Assembly: GCF_019599185.1 (NCBI RefSeq)
Contig: NZ_JAIEUL010000016.1
Location: 29,341-93,340, forward strand
Length of the DNA stretch: 64,000 nt
Reading direction: 5' to 3'
Origin: Cryobacterium inferilacus
GTDB lineage: Bacteria; Actinomycetota; Actinomycetes; Actinomycetales; Microbacteriaceae
The notes beneath the pieces were generated by a model. That model was not told the DNA's origin, did not search any database, and saw only the letters and a list, made by a program, of their open reading frames with translations. This document shows positions 1-9,037 of the stretch, piece after piece. Made by a program: the position numbers and the translations under genes. The first letter of the stretch is position 1; every line of letters begins with the position of its first letter.

Positions 1-1
1 C

Positions 2-2629
2 GTCGCTGAGCTGGCCGACAATCTCGACGCCGGCCGCGTGGCGCAAGGGACCGCAGGAGCCATCCACCACTTCCTCTTGCCCGCGTCCGGGTGGGGTTCT
101 GCCGTGGACGCCAAGGAAGCCAAGGAACTGGCACCGGAAGCCCTTGCCCAGCTGAAGGCCTGGCGGCGTTCGATCGTGGCGAAGCCGTCAAAGAAGCAAC
201 TCGACCGCCTCGTGAACCTGTCGTACCGCGTGGAGACTCTGTGGCAGTTTGCCCTGCGCCGCCTGCAGATCGCCGAGCGGGAAGCGCGCCGGGAAATCGA
301 GCTCTGGGGCGCGGATTTGATCGTGACTCCGGATGCCCCTCCTCCCGTGCCTCGTGAGGAGATCGAATTCAAGCTCGCGGATCCAGACGGCGCCTACCAG
401 CGCCTGCGGCGCGTGATGGACGCGTGGAACGCCCTCTGGTTCTGGCCGCTCACCGACACCCTGAAGCAGGGTGTTACCCCGCCGACGCTGGACGGATGGC
501 TCAACGGGGTACAGGCGCTCCTCGGCTCCCACTTCGAAGCGAAGACGAAGGGCAAGATGGCAGGCGGGGAGGCACTGGGCCTGCCGAGCGGCTGGAGCGA
601 GCTTGGAACAGCCGAGGAACTTGACCTGGCCTTCGCCGGTGCGCAGAACGTTGCGGAGGCGCTCGCTGAGAATCCGTGGCTGCGCGTCACAGAGCGCATC
701 GCCGGTGAGCAGGGATTCTTCCACTGGCAACTTGACTTCGCCCCGCGCTTCGCGACTGGTGGATTCGACCTTCAAATCGGGAACCCGCCGTGGGTTCGCC
801 CGCGGTCGGACGTCGACGCGCTGCTCGCTGAGGGCGACCCGTGGTGGCAGCTGGCGGTGAAACCAACACAGGCGCAGGTGGCTTCAAAGCGTGCCGAAAC
901 GCTCTCCCTGGAGGGCATGGCGGACCTGCTCCTGGACGGCACCGCGGCCGTCGCGGTGACTGCCGCGTTCCTGGGGGACTCGACGCAGTACCCGCACCTG
1001 GCGGGCCTCCAACCGGATCTCTACCGATGCTTCATGGATCAGACATGGCGGAACACGTCGCGACGCGGCTCGGTGGGTCTCATCCACCCCGAGTCGCACT
1101 TCACGGACGAGAAGGCCGGGATTCTGCGTGAAGCGACGTATGGCCGGCTGCGGCGCCACTGGCAGTTCGTGAATGAACTCTCACTCTTCGAAGTCCATCA
1201 TCTGGTGTCGTATGGGGTGCATGTGTACGGTGCTGTGCAGACACCTGACTTCCTCATGGCCACGTCGCTTTACCATCCGGAGACCGTAGCCGCCTCATTG
1301 CGGCATGACGGATCGGGGGAGGAACCTGGTCTGAAAGACCGTGAGGGAAAGTGGGACCTGCGCCCGCACGCGGGGCGTATCACTTCGGTCACCGATGACG
1401 TGCTGCAGACATGGCATGCGGTTCTCGAGGACGAGAGCGTTCCCGTTCGGAGAACCCGCATGGTGTACGCGGTCAACCGGGCAACCGCCGAGGTGCTTCG
1501 GAAACTCTCCGCAGCTCCGCGCATCGGTCAACTTGGGCTTGAATTCTCGCGCGGGTGGGACGAGAGCATTGATCGAAGGAAGGGGTTCTTTGACATTTCC
1601 TGGGGCAAAGTCGACTCTTGGAGGGATGCAATTCTCCAAGGCCCGCACCTCTTCGTGGGGAATCCGTTCTACAAGTCGCCGAACGAAACGATGCTGCACA
1701 ACCAGGACTGGTCTGCGGTGGACCTCGATGCCCTGGCACCCGACGCGCTCCCGGTCACGGCCTACAAACCGGCCAAACCACCCGTGGAGTACGATGCCGC
1801 ATACACGCACTGGGGTGCAGATCGCACGCCTGCCCGCGACCACTATCGCATTGCGTGGCGGCGAATGGCTGCGAACACGGGACAACGGACGCTGATTTCG
1901 GCGCCAATTCCCAAAGGCGCGGCGCACGTGCACCCCGTGTACAGCATTGGGTTGGCGGCCGAGGATCCCGTGCTAGTAGCGGTGGTAGGTGCATTCTTGT
2001 CAACATTGCCGGTGGACTTCATGGTTCGTACGGCCTCCAAAGCGGAAATTCCCTTCGGCACAATTTGTCGCCTGCCTGTCATCGAGCATGAAGCCGCCAC
2101 GCCATGGCTCCTGCTTCGATACCTGCGTCTCAGCTGCCTCACGGACGCCTATGCCGAATGGTGGGCGGGGGCGTACTCGCCTGAGTTTGCAAAAGATTCT
2201 TGGGCAGGCGACTACGTCGGCCAATCCGGCAGCTTGGCCGTGCAGAGCCCGCAATGGGATCGGCTCGTGCCTCTGCGATCCGACCTGGATCGTCGTCAGG
2301 CGCAACTTGAGATCGATGTGATCGTTGCACTCCTGCTTGGACTCACTGTGGCCGAGCTGTGCGCGATATATCAATCTCAGTTCCCGGTGCTCAATGGCTA
2401 CGACCGCAACTCCTATCTTTACGACGCGAACGGTCGTCTCGTGCCCAGCTCAGTGCTTTCGGTTTGGCGTTCAAAGGGCGACGGCATCAGCGACGATGAG
2501 CGCAGAGCAGTCCACCCCGGCTCCGGCATTGAGTACACCTATGAGCTGCCGTTCCGCACGCTCGACCGCGAGGCCGACATGCGCCAGGCATATGCACACT
2601 TCGAGAAGATTCTGAAGGAGCGATCGTGA
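2..2629 (+). CDS. Large N6-adenine-type DNA methyltransferase, 5' end outside window
   Basis: The reading frame is already open at base 2, so only the C-terminal part (about 875 residues) is present and the true start lies upstream. A GTG at 38 is probably internal. The catalytic amino-methyltransferase motif IV is visible as 'IGNPPWVRP' near base 780 (NPPW, typical of Eco57I-like and PglX-like adenine methylases). The SAM-binding motif I is not in view. The remaining ~600 residues carry no motif I recognise and probably form the target-recognition and C-terminal regions common in proteins of 1300-1700 residues. The stop overlaps the start of the helicase gene by 4 bp (GTGA), which indicates one operon. 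By context it is the modification or self-marking subunit of a helicase-based defence system. Adenine methylation and the defence role are inferences from family and context. Confidence 0.8.
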   Translation, partial: VAELADNLDAGRVAQGTAGAIHHFLLPASGWGSAVDAKEAKELAPEALAQLKAWRRSIVAKPSKKQLDRLVNLSYRVETLWQFALRRLQIAEREARREIELWGADLIVTPDAPPPVPREEIEFKLADPDGAYQRLRRVMDAWNALWFWPLTDTLKQGVTPPTLDGWLNGVQALLGSHFEAKTKGKMAGGEALGLPSGWSELGTAEELDLAFAGAQNVAEALAENPWLRVTERIAGEQGFFHWQLDFAPRFATGGFDLQIGNPPWVRPRSDVDALLAEGDPWWQLAVKPTQAQVASKRAETLSLEGMADLLLDGTAAVAVTAAFLGDSTQYPHLAGLQPDLYRCFMDQTWRNTSRRGSVGLIHPESHFTDEKAGILREATYGRLRRHWQFVNELSLFEVHHLVSYGVHVYGAVQTPDFLMATSLYHPETVAASLRHDGSGEEPGLKDREGKWDLRPHAGRITSVTDDVLQTWHAVLEDESVPVRRTRMVYAVNRATAEVLRKLSAAPRIGQLGLEFSRGWDESIDRRKGFFDISWGKVDSWRDAILQGPHLFVGNPFYKSPNETMLHNQDWSAVDLDALAPDALPVTAYKPAKPPVEYDAAYTHWGADRTPARDHYRIAWRRMAANTGQRTLISAPIPKGAAHVHPVYSIGLAAEDPVLVAVVGAFLSTLPVDFMVRTASKAEIPFGTICRLPVIEHEAATPWLLLRYLRLSCLTDAYAEWWAGAYSPEFAKDSWAGDYVGQSGSLAVQSPQWDRLVPLRSDLDRRQAQLEIDVIVALLLGLTVAELCAIYQSQFPVLNGYDRNSYLYDANGRLVPSSVLSVWRSKGDGISDDERRAVHPGSGIEYTYELPFRTLDREADMRQAYAHFEKILKERS

Positions 2630-5600
2630 GAGAGATCCTGCCGAGCGTCGAGGCGGAGCAGGTCCGCGAGAGCATCCTCGACTACCTCACCACCACGTTC
2701 GCCTTGGCCGATGCCGAGGCCGCGTCGGAGCTCACGCGCTTCCTCGGCGACCCCGTCGACGGCATCTTCCGCGGCCCATATGTGCGCGTGCGGCTGCCGT
2801 TCCGCCCCGCCGATGACGGCTGGCAGACCAGCCTCGAATGGCGTTCGGGACAGACTCCCTATGGCCACCAAGCCGCGGCGTTCCAGCGCCTGAGCAGTGC
2901 GAACCTCGGGCCTGACAAGCCGCGCCCACTGCCAACGCTGGTGACGACGGGAACCGGTTCGGGAAAGACCGAGGCCTTCCTCTATCCGATCCTCGACCAC
3001 GTGCTGCGGGCGAAACGCGAGGGGCAGTCGGGAATCAAGGCCCTCATCCTGTACCCGATGAACGCGCTCGCCAACGACCAGGCGCGCAGAATCACGGAGT
3101 TGCTCACGCAGAACGACGAGCTGCGCGGCATCCGTGCGGCACTCTACACCGGCCAGTCCGGAGCCGAACGCTCTAGCGTCACGCCCGACGGCCTCATCAC
3201 GAGTCGGCACACGATCCGCTCGCAGGCTCCGGATATCCTGCTGACCAACTACAAGATGCTCGACCAGTTGCTGCTGCGCAGTGAGGACCAGGCGCTATGG
3301 AAGCAGAGCGCCGAGAGCCTGCAGTATCTCGTGCTCGACGAGTTCCACACCTATGACGGCGCCCAGGGCACCGATGTGTCGATGCTCATTCGCCGGCTCG
3401 GGCTGGCTCTTCGCCGTTACCGCGAGGTGGACCACGGCGAGCACCGCGCGGTTGTTCCCGGCATCGAGCGCCCGCTCGGCAACGTGACCCCGGTCGCCAC
3501 CTCGGCGACGCTCGGCGACAAGGGCGACCCGCGTGCGATGATCCAGTTCGCGCACACGGTGTTCGGCGACGACTTCGACGACGACTCGGTTGTCACCGAG
3601 ACACGCCTCTCATTCGACGAGTGGTCCGCGGGCGTGGATATCGAGCTCGCCCGGCTTGGAGCCGCACCGAACCCGGTCTCCAACGCGCTCATCGCGACGG
3701 TCAACCACCAGTTGCAGAAGCTCCACACCTGCGCTCCTGACGACATCATTCGCTGGGTGTTGGGCAGCCTGTATCGACCGCTCAGGGGAGAACAATTCGA
3801 TCTGCAACGAAGCAACGATCCCTCCTTCGACACCACATCCCTCGACGCGGATGACCTCCTCGCGCTGATCCAGGGGCACCCGTTGGTGCGGGCGATCTCG
3901 GCTCACGCCGTCGATGCGATCCGGCTCGATGACTTGGCCGAGGCCGTGTTGCCGGGCGGTCTTGTCGCCGATGAGACCTATGAGCAGCGCGCAGAGGCTC
4001 GCCGGGATTTCCTCGCCGCGGTGCTCGCGGCACTGAGTCACGTGCGCATTCTCGCGGGCCGTCGTTCACTCTCGATCGACCTTCACCTGTGGGTTCGCTC
4101 GCTCACCAGGCTCGACCGGGTGGCGGGCCCCATCGCAGGATTCCACTGGGCCGAAGACGGCGCCGTGCAGCCTGACGACGCCACCGAAATCTCCGGGCCG
4201 ACGTTCCCCGCGATCTATTGCCGCCATTGCGGGCGCAGCGGCTGGGGAATCCAACTCGCTCCCACCGGGCTCGCCCTCGACCATGACGGCACCGATATCC
4301 GCGGCAATCACCTGCACGGCGAGCGGGGATTTCGGGCACTGATGCACGCGCCCAAAGAGGCGCGCCTCGCCGACTCGACCGCGGTCGAAGGCCTGCACTG
4401 GTTCGATATCGAGCAGCGCGCCGTGCTCCAAACCGCACCCGGCACCCCCGATGACGCGACAGGACCCGGCTCAGTTGTCCCCGTGCTGATGCTCTTTGGC
4501 CCGGACGCCGAGTCAGACTCCAAGCACGACACGTGCCCGTCCTGCGGGCGCACCGACGGCATCCGCTTCATCGGCAGCGCGGTGGCCACGATGCTGTCGG
4601 TCGCGGTCACATCACTGTTCGGCGCGAAAGATGTGAGTGCCGGAGAGAAGAAAGCTCTCGTCTTCACCGACAGCGTGCAAGACGCGGCACACCGGGCCGC
4701 GTTCGTGCAGAGCCGCTCCCACGTGTTCACGATGCGCAACGCCATCCGCCATTCCGTCGGAGACGACGCGACCAGCCTGCAGGACCTCGTCGAACGGCTT
4801 CTGCAAGACGCGGGCGATGACCAGGCGCGCCGCTACAGCCTGCTCGCACCGGACATCGTCGAACACGAGAAATTCCGCGACTTCTGGGAAGCGGATAGAG
4901 CACGCGCCGTCGACCCCAATGTGCGAGAGCGTGTTCGCACGCGCCTGCTCTTCGACCTGAGCCTGGAATTCGGCCTGCAATCCAAGGTCGGCCGCACGCT
5001 CGAGCTGACGGGAAGCCTGGCCGCCGAGGTCGCGGCCGGGGCGCCCGCAAAGCTGGAGACAATCGGCCGGGCCGTGCTCGCGGGATACTCCCGGGCTGAG
5101 AGACTCGACGAGGATGCTCCGTCCGAGCTCGCGGCCGGCGCCGTCATCCGCTGGGTGCGCGGCGTGCTGGAACGCATGCGCGACCGCGGTGCCATCGACC
5201 ATGAATGGCTTCAGAAGTACGTGGAGAACGACGGCAAGCGCTGGTACGTCTGGGGAGGGCGCCCCAAGAGCGTCGGCATGCCGGCATTCCCGAACGGACG
5301 CGATGCGCCCGGGTTCCCCCGTGTGGGGACCGCCCCCGCGGCAACAGGCGGGCAGAAGAGCAACCTCGACCCGGCCTCGTCTGCCCAGGGCTGGTTCGCG
5401 GTCTGGGCTCGCGATGCGCTGGGTGTGACCGCATCCGTTGGTGCTCATCTGAGCCGGGCGCTCTTTGCCGAACTCGACCGCGAAGGCGTGATCACCTCGA
5501 CCGCGATCGGCGGCGGAGGCGCGATTGCCTACAAACTCAGCCCGTCGACGATTGCAGTGCAGCCCGTCGGTCTCGTCGACCTCCAGAATGGGCGCCACCT

Positions 5601-8600
5601 CCTGGTCTGCGACATCTGCCAGAACCCCGTGCCCGGAACGACCACCGTGATTGATCAGTTGGCGGACGGGCCGTGCATGTCGGCACGCTGCCCGGGAGCA
5701 CTGCGTCGGAGCGCCGGCGACGACAACTACTACCGCCGCCTGTACAACGACGGCACCATGCGGCGCGTCGTTGCGAGGGAGCACACGAGCCTGCTCGACG
5801 ACGCGGTGCGGCTTGAGTATGAGAACGGCTTCAAGAGCGCGGGGGAGAACCCCGCGGCACCGAACGTGCTTGTTGCCACGCCAACCCTGGAGATGGGCAT
5901 CGACATCGGCGACCTGTCGACGGTGATGCTCGCAGGCCTCCCTCGTTCAGTGGCGTCGTACCTGCAACGCGTTGGACGCGCGGGTCGACTCACCGGCAAC
6001 GCGCTGGCCCTCGCCTTCGTGACGGGGCGCGGGGAGCAGCTGCCGAAGCTCGGTGAGCCGTTGTCGGTGATCAACGGCGCGGTGAGACCGCCTGCCACAT
6101 ATCTCAACGCCGAGGAGATACTCCAGAGACAGTATTTCGCCTACCTCGTCGACCGCCGCGCGGCCACCCTCACGGATGCGCCGCAGCAGGCCCGAGATGT
6201 GCTCAAGACTGCCGAAGAAGGCTCCTATCTCGGCGAGCTGATCGCCGACGCCGAGGCGGCGCACTCCGAACTTCTCGGCGATTTCCTCGACACCTTCGAC
6301 GGGCTGAGCGACTGGGCGTCTGAGGCGCTGCGCCGCTTCGCCACCCCGGGCGCCGAGGAAGGATCGAGCCCCGTGGCCGGCGCTGTGCGCGACGCGGTGT
6401 CGCGGTGGTCCAAGCAGGTGGATCTCGCCCGCATCCGCAAGGAGACTGTTGCAGACTCCCTCGACGGATTGGACAAAGCCGCCAAGCACCCCACCGCAGG
6501 CGACGAGGAACAGCGCGAACTGCGCTCGGCCAAAGCAGCGTATGGCATGGCTGCGAAACAGCTCGCCGAGCTGCGCACCGAGCACTGGGTCGCGGCGCTG
6601 GAACGCTTCGGCCTGCTGCCCAACTACTCGCTGCTGGACGACTCGGTGCAGTTGGACGTCGCGCTCAGCTGGATCGACCCCGATACCCTCGAGTACCGCG
6701 ACCGCGCAGTCAGCTACGAGCGTGGGGCGGGAATCGCGATCAGCGAGCTGGCGCCGGGAGCGGTCTTCTACGCGCAGGGCGTCGAAATCACCGTCGACTC
6801 CATCGACCTTGGCAGTAATGGCGAAGCTGTGCGCACCTGGTGGTTCTGCCGTGCGTGCGGCTTCGGTTACGAACACGGCACGGTGGAGAGCCCCTACGAG
6901 AGCTGCCCCCGATGCGGCAGCGCCGGGATCGCCGACACTGCACAGCAGCTGCGTGTGGTGGAGCTCGAAAAGGTCTCCGCCGAGGTGCGCCGTGACGAGT
7001 CCGCCATCAGTGATCGGCGCGACGAACGCCAGCGCGAACGCTTTGCGATTCAAATCGCGGCCGACATCGATCCGGCGGGTGTGACCGATGCCTGGTACGT
7101 CGAAGGCGAGAGCTTCGGCGTCACCTACATGCGTGATCTGACGATCCGATGGCTCAACCTGGGCAAGGTGGCCGGCTTCGGCGAGTCCCGCTTCATCTCC
7201 GGTGACGAGCAGCAAGCGCCGCTTTTCCGGGTCTGCGCGGTCTGCGGCAAGCTCGACACCGAATCGAATGCCAACTCGCGTCGGGAGCACAAGCCGTGGT
7301 GCCCGGTGCGCGACTCGAAGGCGGAGAACGCCACGACTCTCGCGTTGAGTCGCACGTTGACCACGCAGGGAATCGTGCTCCGACTGCCGCCCGCCGTGAC
7401 AATCGGCGATTCGCTGGCCGTTCCCAGCCTGTCGGCCGCCATCCTGCGCGGCCTGCGTGAGGTGATCGGCGGTGACCCCGACCATCTGCGCATCGTCGAG
7501 ACCGTCGAACCGGTACTCTCTGACGGATCCGAGAACATCCCTGCCCTGCTCATTCACGATTCCGTGCCGGGTGGCACTGGCTACCTTGCCGAGCTGGCGG
7601 ATCCGAAGCGGATGCAGGAACTCCTCACGACGGCCTGGGGGATCGTGCGTGACTGCCCGTGCAAGGCAGAAGGGCGGGCGTCCTGCCACCGCTGCCTCCT
7701 CCCGTACGCCCCAGGCAATGCCGCCTCTCGCGTAGCGCGTTCGAGCGCCGAAAGATCATTGGCGAGCATCCTGGGATTCAGCGAGGACGCCCATACGCCG
7801 TGGGTGATCACACGAGATGACCCCGGTGTGGTCGTCGAAGAATCCGTGATCGAGCAGCTTTTCCGGCAGGTGTTCATGGAACGCGCGAAGAAGCTCGGCG
7901 CCGCGGTCAAGGAGATACCCACCGACCGCGGCAACAAAGTGCAGGTGTCCTTCTCGGGCAACAACCGCATTTGGATGCTGCGGCCGCAGGTGCAACTCGG
8001 CCCGACCATGCCCGACTTCGTCCTGGAGCAGCTCGGTGGAGGTGCCGACCCGATTGCGATCTACACAGATGGGCTCGCGTTCCACGCGACGGTCCAGCAC
8101 AACCGAATCAAAGACGACGCGAAGAAACGCGCAGCGGCGCGGGAGCTGGGCTACGTCGTGATGGCGGTCGTCTGGGGTGACCTCATCCGTGCCCGCGATG
8201 GAGAACCTGAACCCGCGATGCCGTGGTTCGATGTCAACAAGGCAAGTGCGTTCGCCCAGCAGTACGACCTGCCGCTGGCGTCGCTCGCGCATGTGACTGC
8301 GAATCCGATGACTCAGCTGATGGCGTGGATGCAGAATCCCGACAAGGCGCCCGCACACTGGGAAGCGATCGCCGACGCGTTGCCGATGCTCACCCGCATG
8401 CCGTCGAGCGAGCTCGTCGACGTCGGAAGCGCCGGCGTGAGCCGATTCGGGGCGGAGACGCTGCTCGGCACCAGCGCGGCTGGGGCCACACCCACCTCTT
8501 GGCAGCTTCGCCATGGCGCCGCGGTTCTCACCAGTAAGCATCTCGGAGCCGGTCGAACGGAATGCTCGCTCATCCTCGACGACCGGGATTCAACGCTGCA

Positions 8601-9021
8601 GATGCCCGGCTTCGCCGAGGACTGGAGGTTCTGGCTTCGACTTTCCAACCTGCTCGGGACCCGACTGCTTGCGGACTCGGCCGAGATCGTCGCCCTGAGC
8701 CAAGTTCCATCCGCTGAGATCGGTCCTGTCGACCTCATCATGGGCGCGGAGCTCGTCGGAGAATGGGCGGCGCTCCACGACATCGCCACGGAGGCTGAGC
8801 GCGTGTTCCTTCGTGAACTGGCCGCGCTCGAGGCAATGCCAGTGCCGGAGGTCGGTCTGGAGACGGCTGATGGGATTCCGGTGCCCTTCGCATGGAAGAC
8901 GGTGAAGGTCGCGGCGGGCGATGCCTTCACCGATGAAGACATTCGCGACCTCGAGGGATCCGGATGGATCGTCGTCCCCCTCGACACGGACCAGATTGCG
9001 TCGGCGCTCACGCGTCGGTGA
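2626..9021 (+). CDS. Giant DEAD/DEAH-box helicase with DUF1998-type C-terminus (DISARM/Druantia-like)
   Basis: This is a 2131-residue superfamily 2 helicase. Residues 106-114 hold the Walker A ('TGTGSGKT'), the Walker B/DEAH-type box is 'LDEFH' near 236, and motif III 'SAT' is near 292. The C-terminal RecA half shows 'LEMGIDIGD' near 1088 and 'QRVGRAGR' near 1115. Several zinc-ribbon Cys pairs interrupt the core (near 531, 637, 996, 1408 and 1538). Around 1646-1690 are 'DSVPGGTGY' and a C-P-C / C-H-R-C cluster typical of the DUF1998 (MrfA/DrmB/DruE) region. A further domain at about 1785-1860 looks like a PD-(D/E)XK-type fold. Proteins of this size and layout are the core of Druantia (DruE), and related domains occur as DrmA/DrmB in DISARM. 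The GTG start overlaps the methylase stop, and the UvrD gene follows after 16 bp. Its likely role is ATP-driven loading or translocation on invading DNA. The exact system is not identified. Confidence 0.88.
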   Translation: MREILPSVEAEQVRESILDYLTTTFALADAEAASELTRFLGDPVDGIFRGPYVRVRLPFRPADDGWQTSLEWRSGQTPYGHQAAAFQRLSSANLGPDKPRPLPTLVTTGTGSGKTEAFLYPILDHVLRAKREGQSGIKALILYPMNALANDQARRITELLTQNDELRGIRAALYTGQSGAERSSVTPDGLITSRHTIRSQAPDILLTNYKMLDQLLLRSEDQALWKQSAESLQYLVLDEFHTYDGAQGTDVSMLIRRLGLALRRYREVDHGEHRAVVPGIERPLGNVTPVATSATLGDKGDPRAMIQFAHTVFGDDFDDDSVVTETRLSFDEWSAGVDIELARLGAAPNPVSNALIATVNHQLQKLHTCAPDDIIRWVLGSLYRPLRGEQFDLQRSNDPSFDTTSLDADDLLALIQGHPLVRAISAHAVDAIRLDDLAEAVLPGGLVADETYEQRAEARRDFLAAVLAALSHVRILAGRRSLSIDLHLWVRSLTRLDRVAGPIAGFHWAEDGAVQPDDATEISGPTFPAIYCRHCGRSGWGIQLAPTGLALDHDGTDIRGNHLHGERGFRALMHAPKEARLADSTAVEGLHWFDIEQRAVLQTAPGTPDDATGPGSVVPVLMLFGPDAESDSKHDTCPSCGRTDGIRFIGSAVATMLSVAVTSLFGAKDVSAGEKKALVFTDSVQDAAHRAAFVQSRSHVFTMRNAIRHSVGDDATSLQDLVERLLQDAGDDQARRYSLLAPDIVEHEKFRDFWEADRARAVDPNVRERVRTRLLFDLSLEFGLQSKVGRTLELTGSLAAEVAAGAPAKLETIGRAVLAGYSRAERLDEDAPSELAAGAVIRWVRGVLERMRDRGAIDHEWLQKYVENDGKRWYVWGGRPKSVGMPAFPNGRDAPGFPRVGTAPAATGGQKSNLDPASSAQGWFAVWARDALGVTASVGAHLSRALFAELDREGVITSTAIGGGGAIAYKLSPSTIAVQPVGLVDLQNGRHLLVCDICQNPVPGTTTVIDQLADGPCMSARCPGALRRSAGDDNYYRRLYNDGTMRRVVAREHTSLLDDAVRLEYENGFKSAGENPAAPNVLVATPTLEMGIDIGDLSTVMLAGLPRSVASYLQRVGRAGRLTGNALALAFVTGRGEQLPKLGEPLSVINGAVRPPATYLNAEEILQRQYFAYLVDRRAATLTDAPQQARDVLKTAEEGSYLGELIADAEAAHSELLGDFLDTFDGLSDWASEALRRFATPGAEEGSSPVAGAVRDAVSRWSKQVDLARIRKETVADSLDGLDKAAKHPTAGDEEQRELRSAKAAYGMAAKQLAELRTEHWVAALERFGLLPNYSLLDDSVQLDVALSWIDPDTLEYRDRAVSYERGAGIAISELAPGAVFYAQGVEITVDSIDLGSNGEAVRTWWFCRACGFGYEHGTVESPYESCPRCGSAGIADTAQQLRVVELEKVSAEVRRDESAISDRRDERQRERFAIQIAADIDPAGVTDAWYVEGESFGVTYMRDLTIRWLNLGKVAGFGESRFISGDEQQAPLFRVCAVCGKLDTESNANSRREHKPWCPVRDSKAENATTLALSRTLTTQGIVLRLPPAVTIGDSLAVPSLSAAILRGLREVIGGDPDHLRIVETVEPVLSDGSENIPALLIHDSVPGGTGYLAELADPKRMQELLTTAWGIVRDCPCKAEGRASCHRCLLPYAPGNAASRVARSSAERSLASILGFSEDAHTPWVITRDDPGVVVEESVIEQLFRQVFMERAKKLGAAVKEIPTDRGNKVQVSFSGNNRIWMLRPQVQLGPTMPDFVLEQLGGGADPIAIYTDGLAFHATVQHNRIKDDAKKRAAARELGYVVMAVVWGDLIRARDGEPEPAMPWFDVNKASAFAQQYDLPLASLAHVTANPMTQLMAWMQNPDKAPAHWEAIADALPMLTRMPSSELVDVGSAGVSRFGAETLLGTSAAGATPTSWQLRHGAAVLTSKHLGAGRTECSLILDDRDSTLQMPGFAEDWRFWLRLSNLLGTRLLADSAEIVALSQVPSAEIGPVDLIMGAELVGEWAALHDIATEAERVFLRELAALEAMPVPEVGLETADGIPVPFAWKTVKVAAGDAFTDEDIRDLEGSGWIVVPLDTDQIASALTRR

Positions 9022-9037
9022 CCAGGAGAGGATTCAC

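Noticed and set aside
5947..7689. 580-codon antisense frame in the giant helicase gene
   Set aside because: It is antisense to conserved helicase motifs, with no RBS and no recognisable protein.
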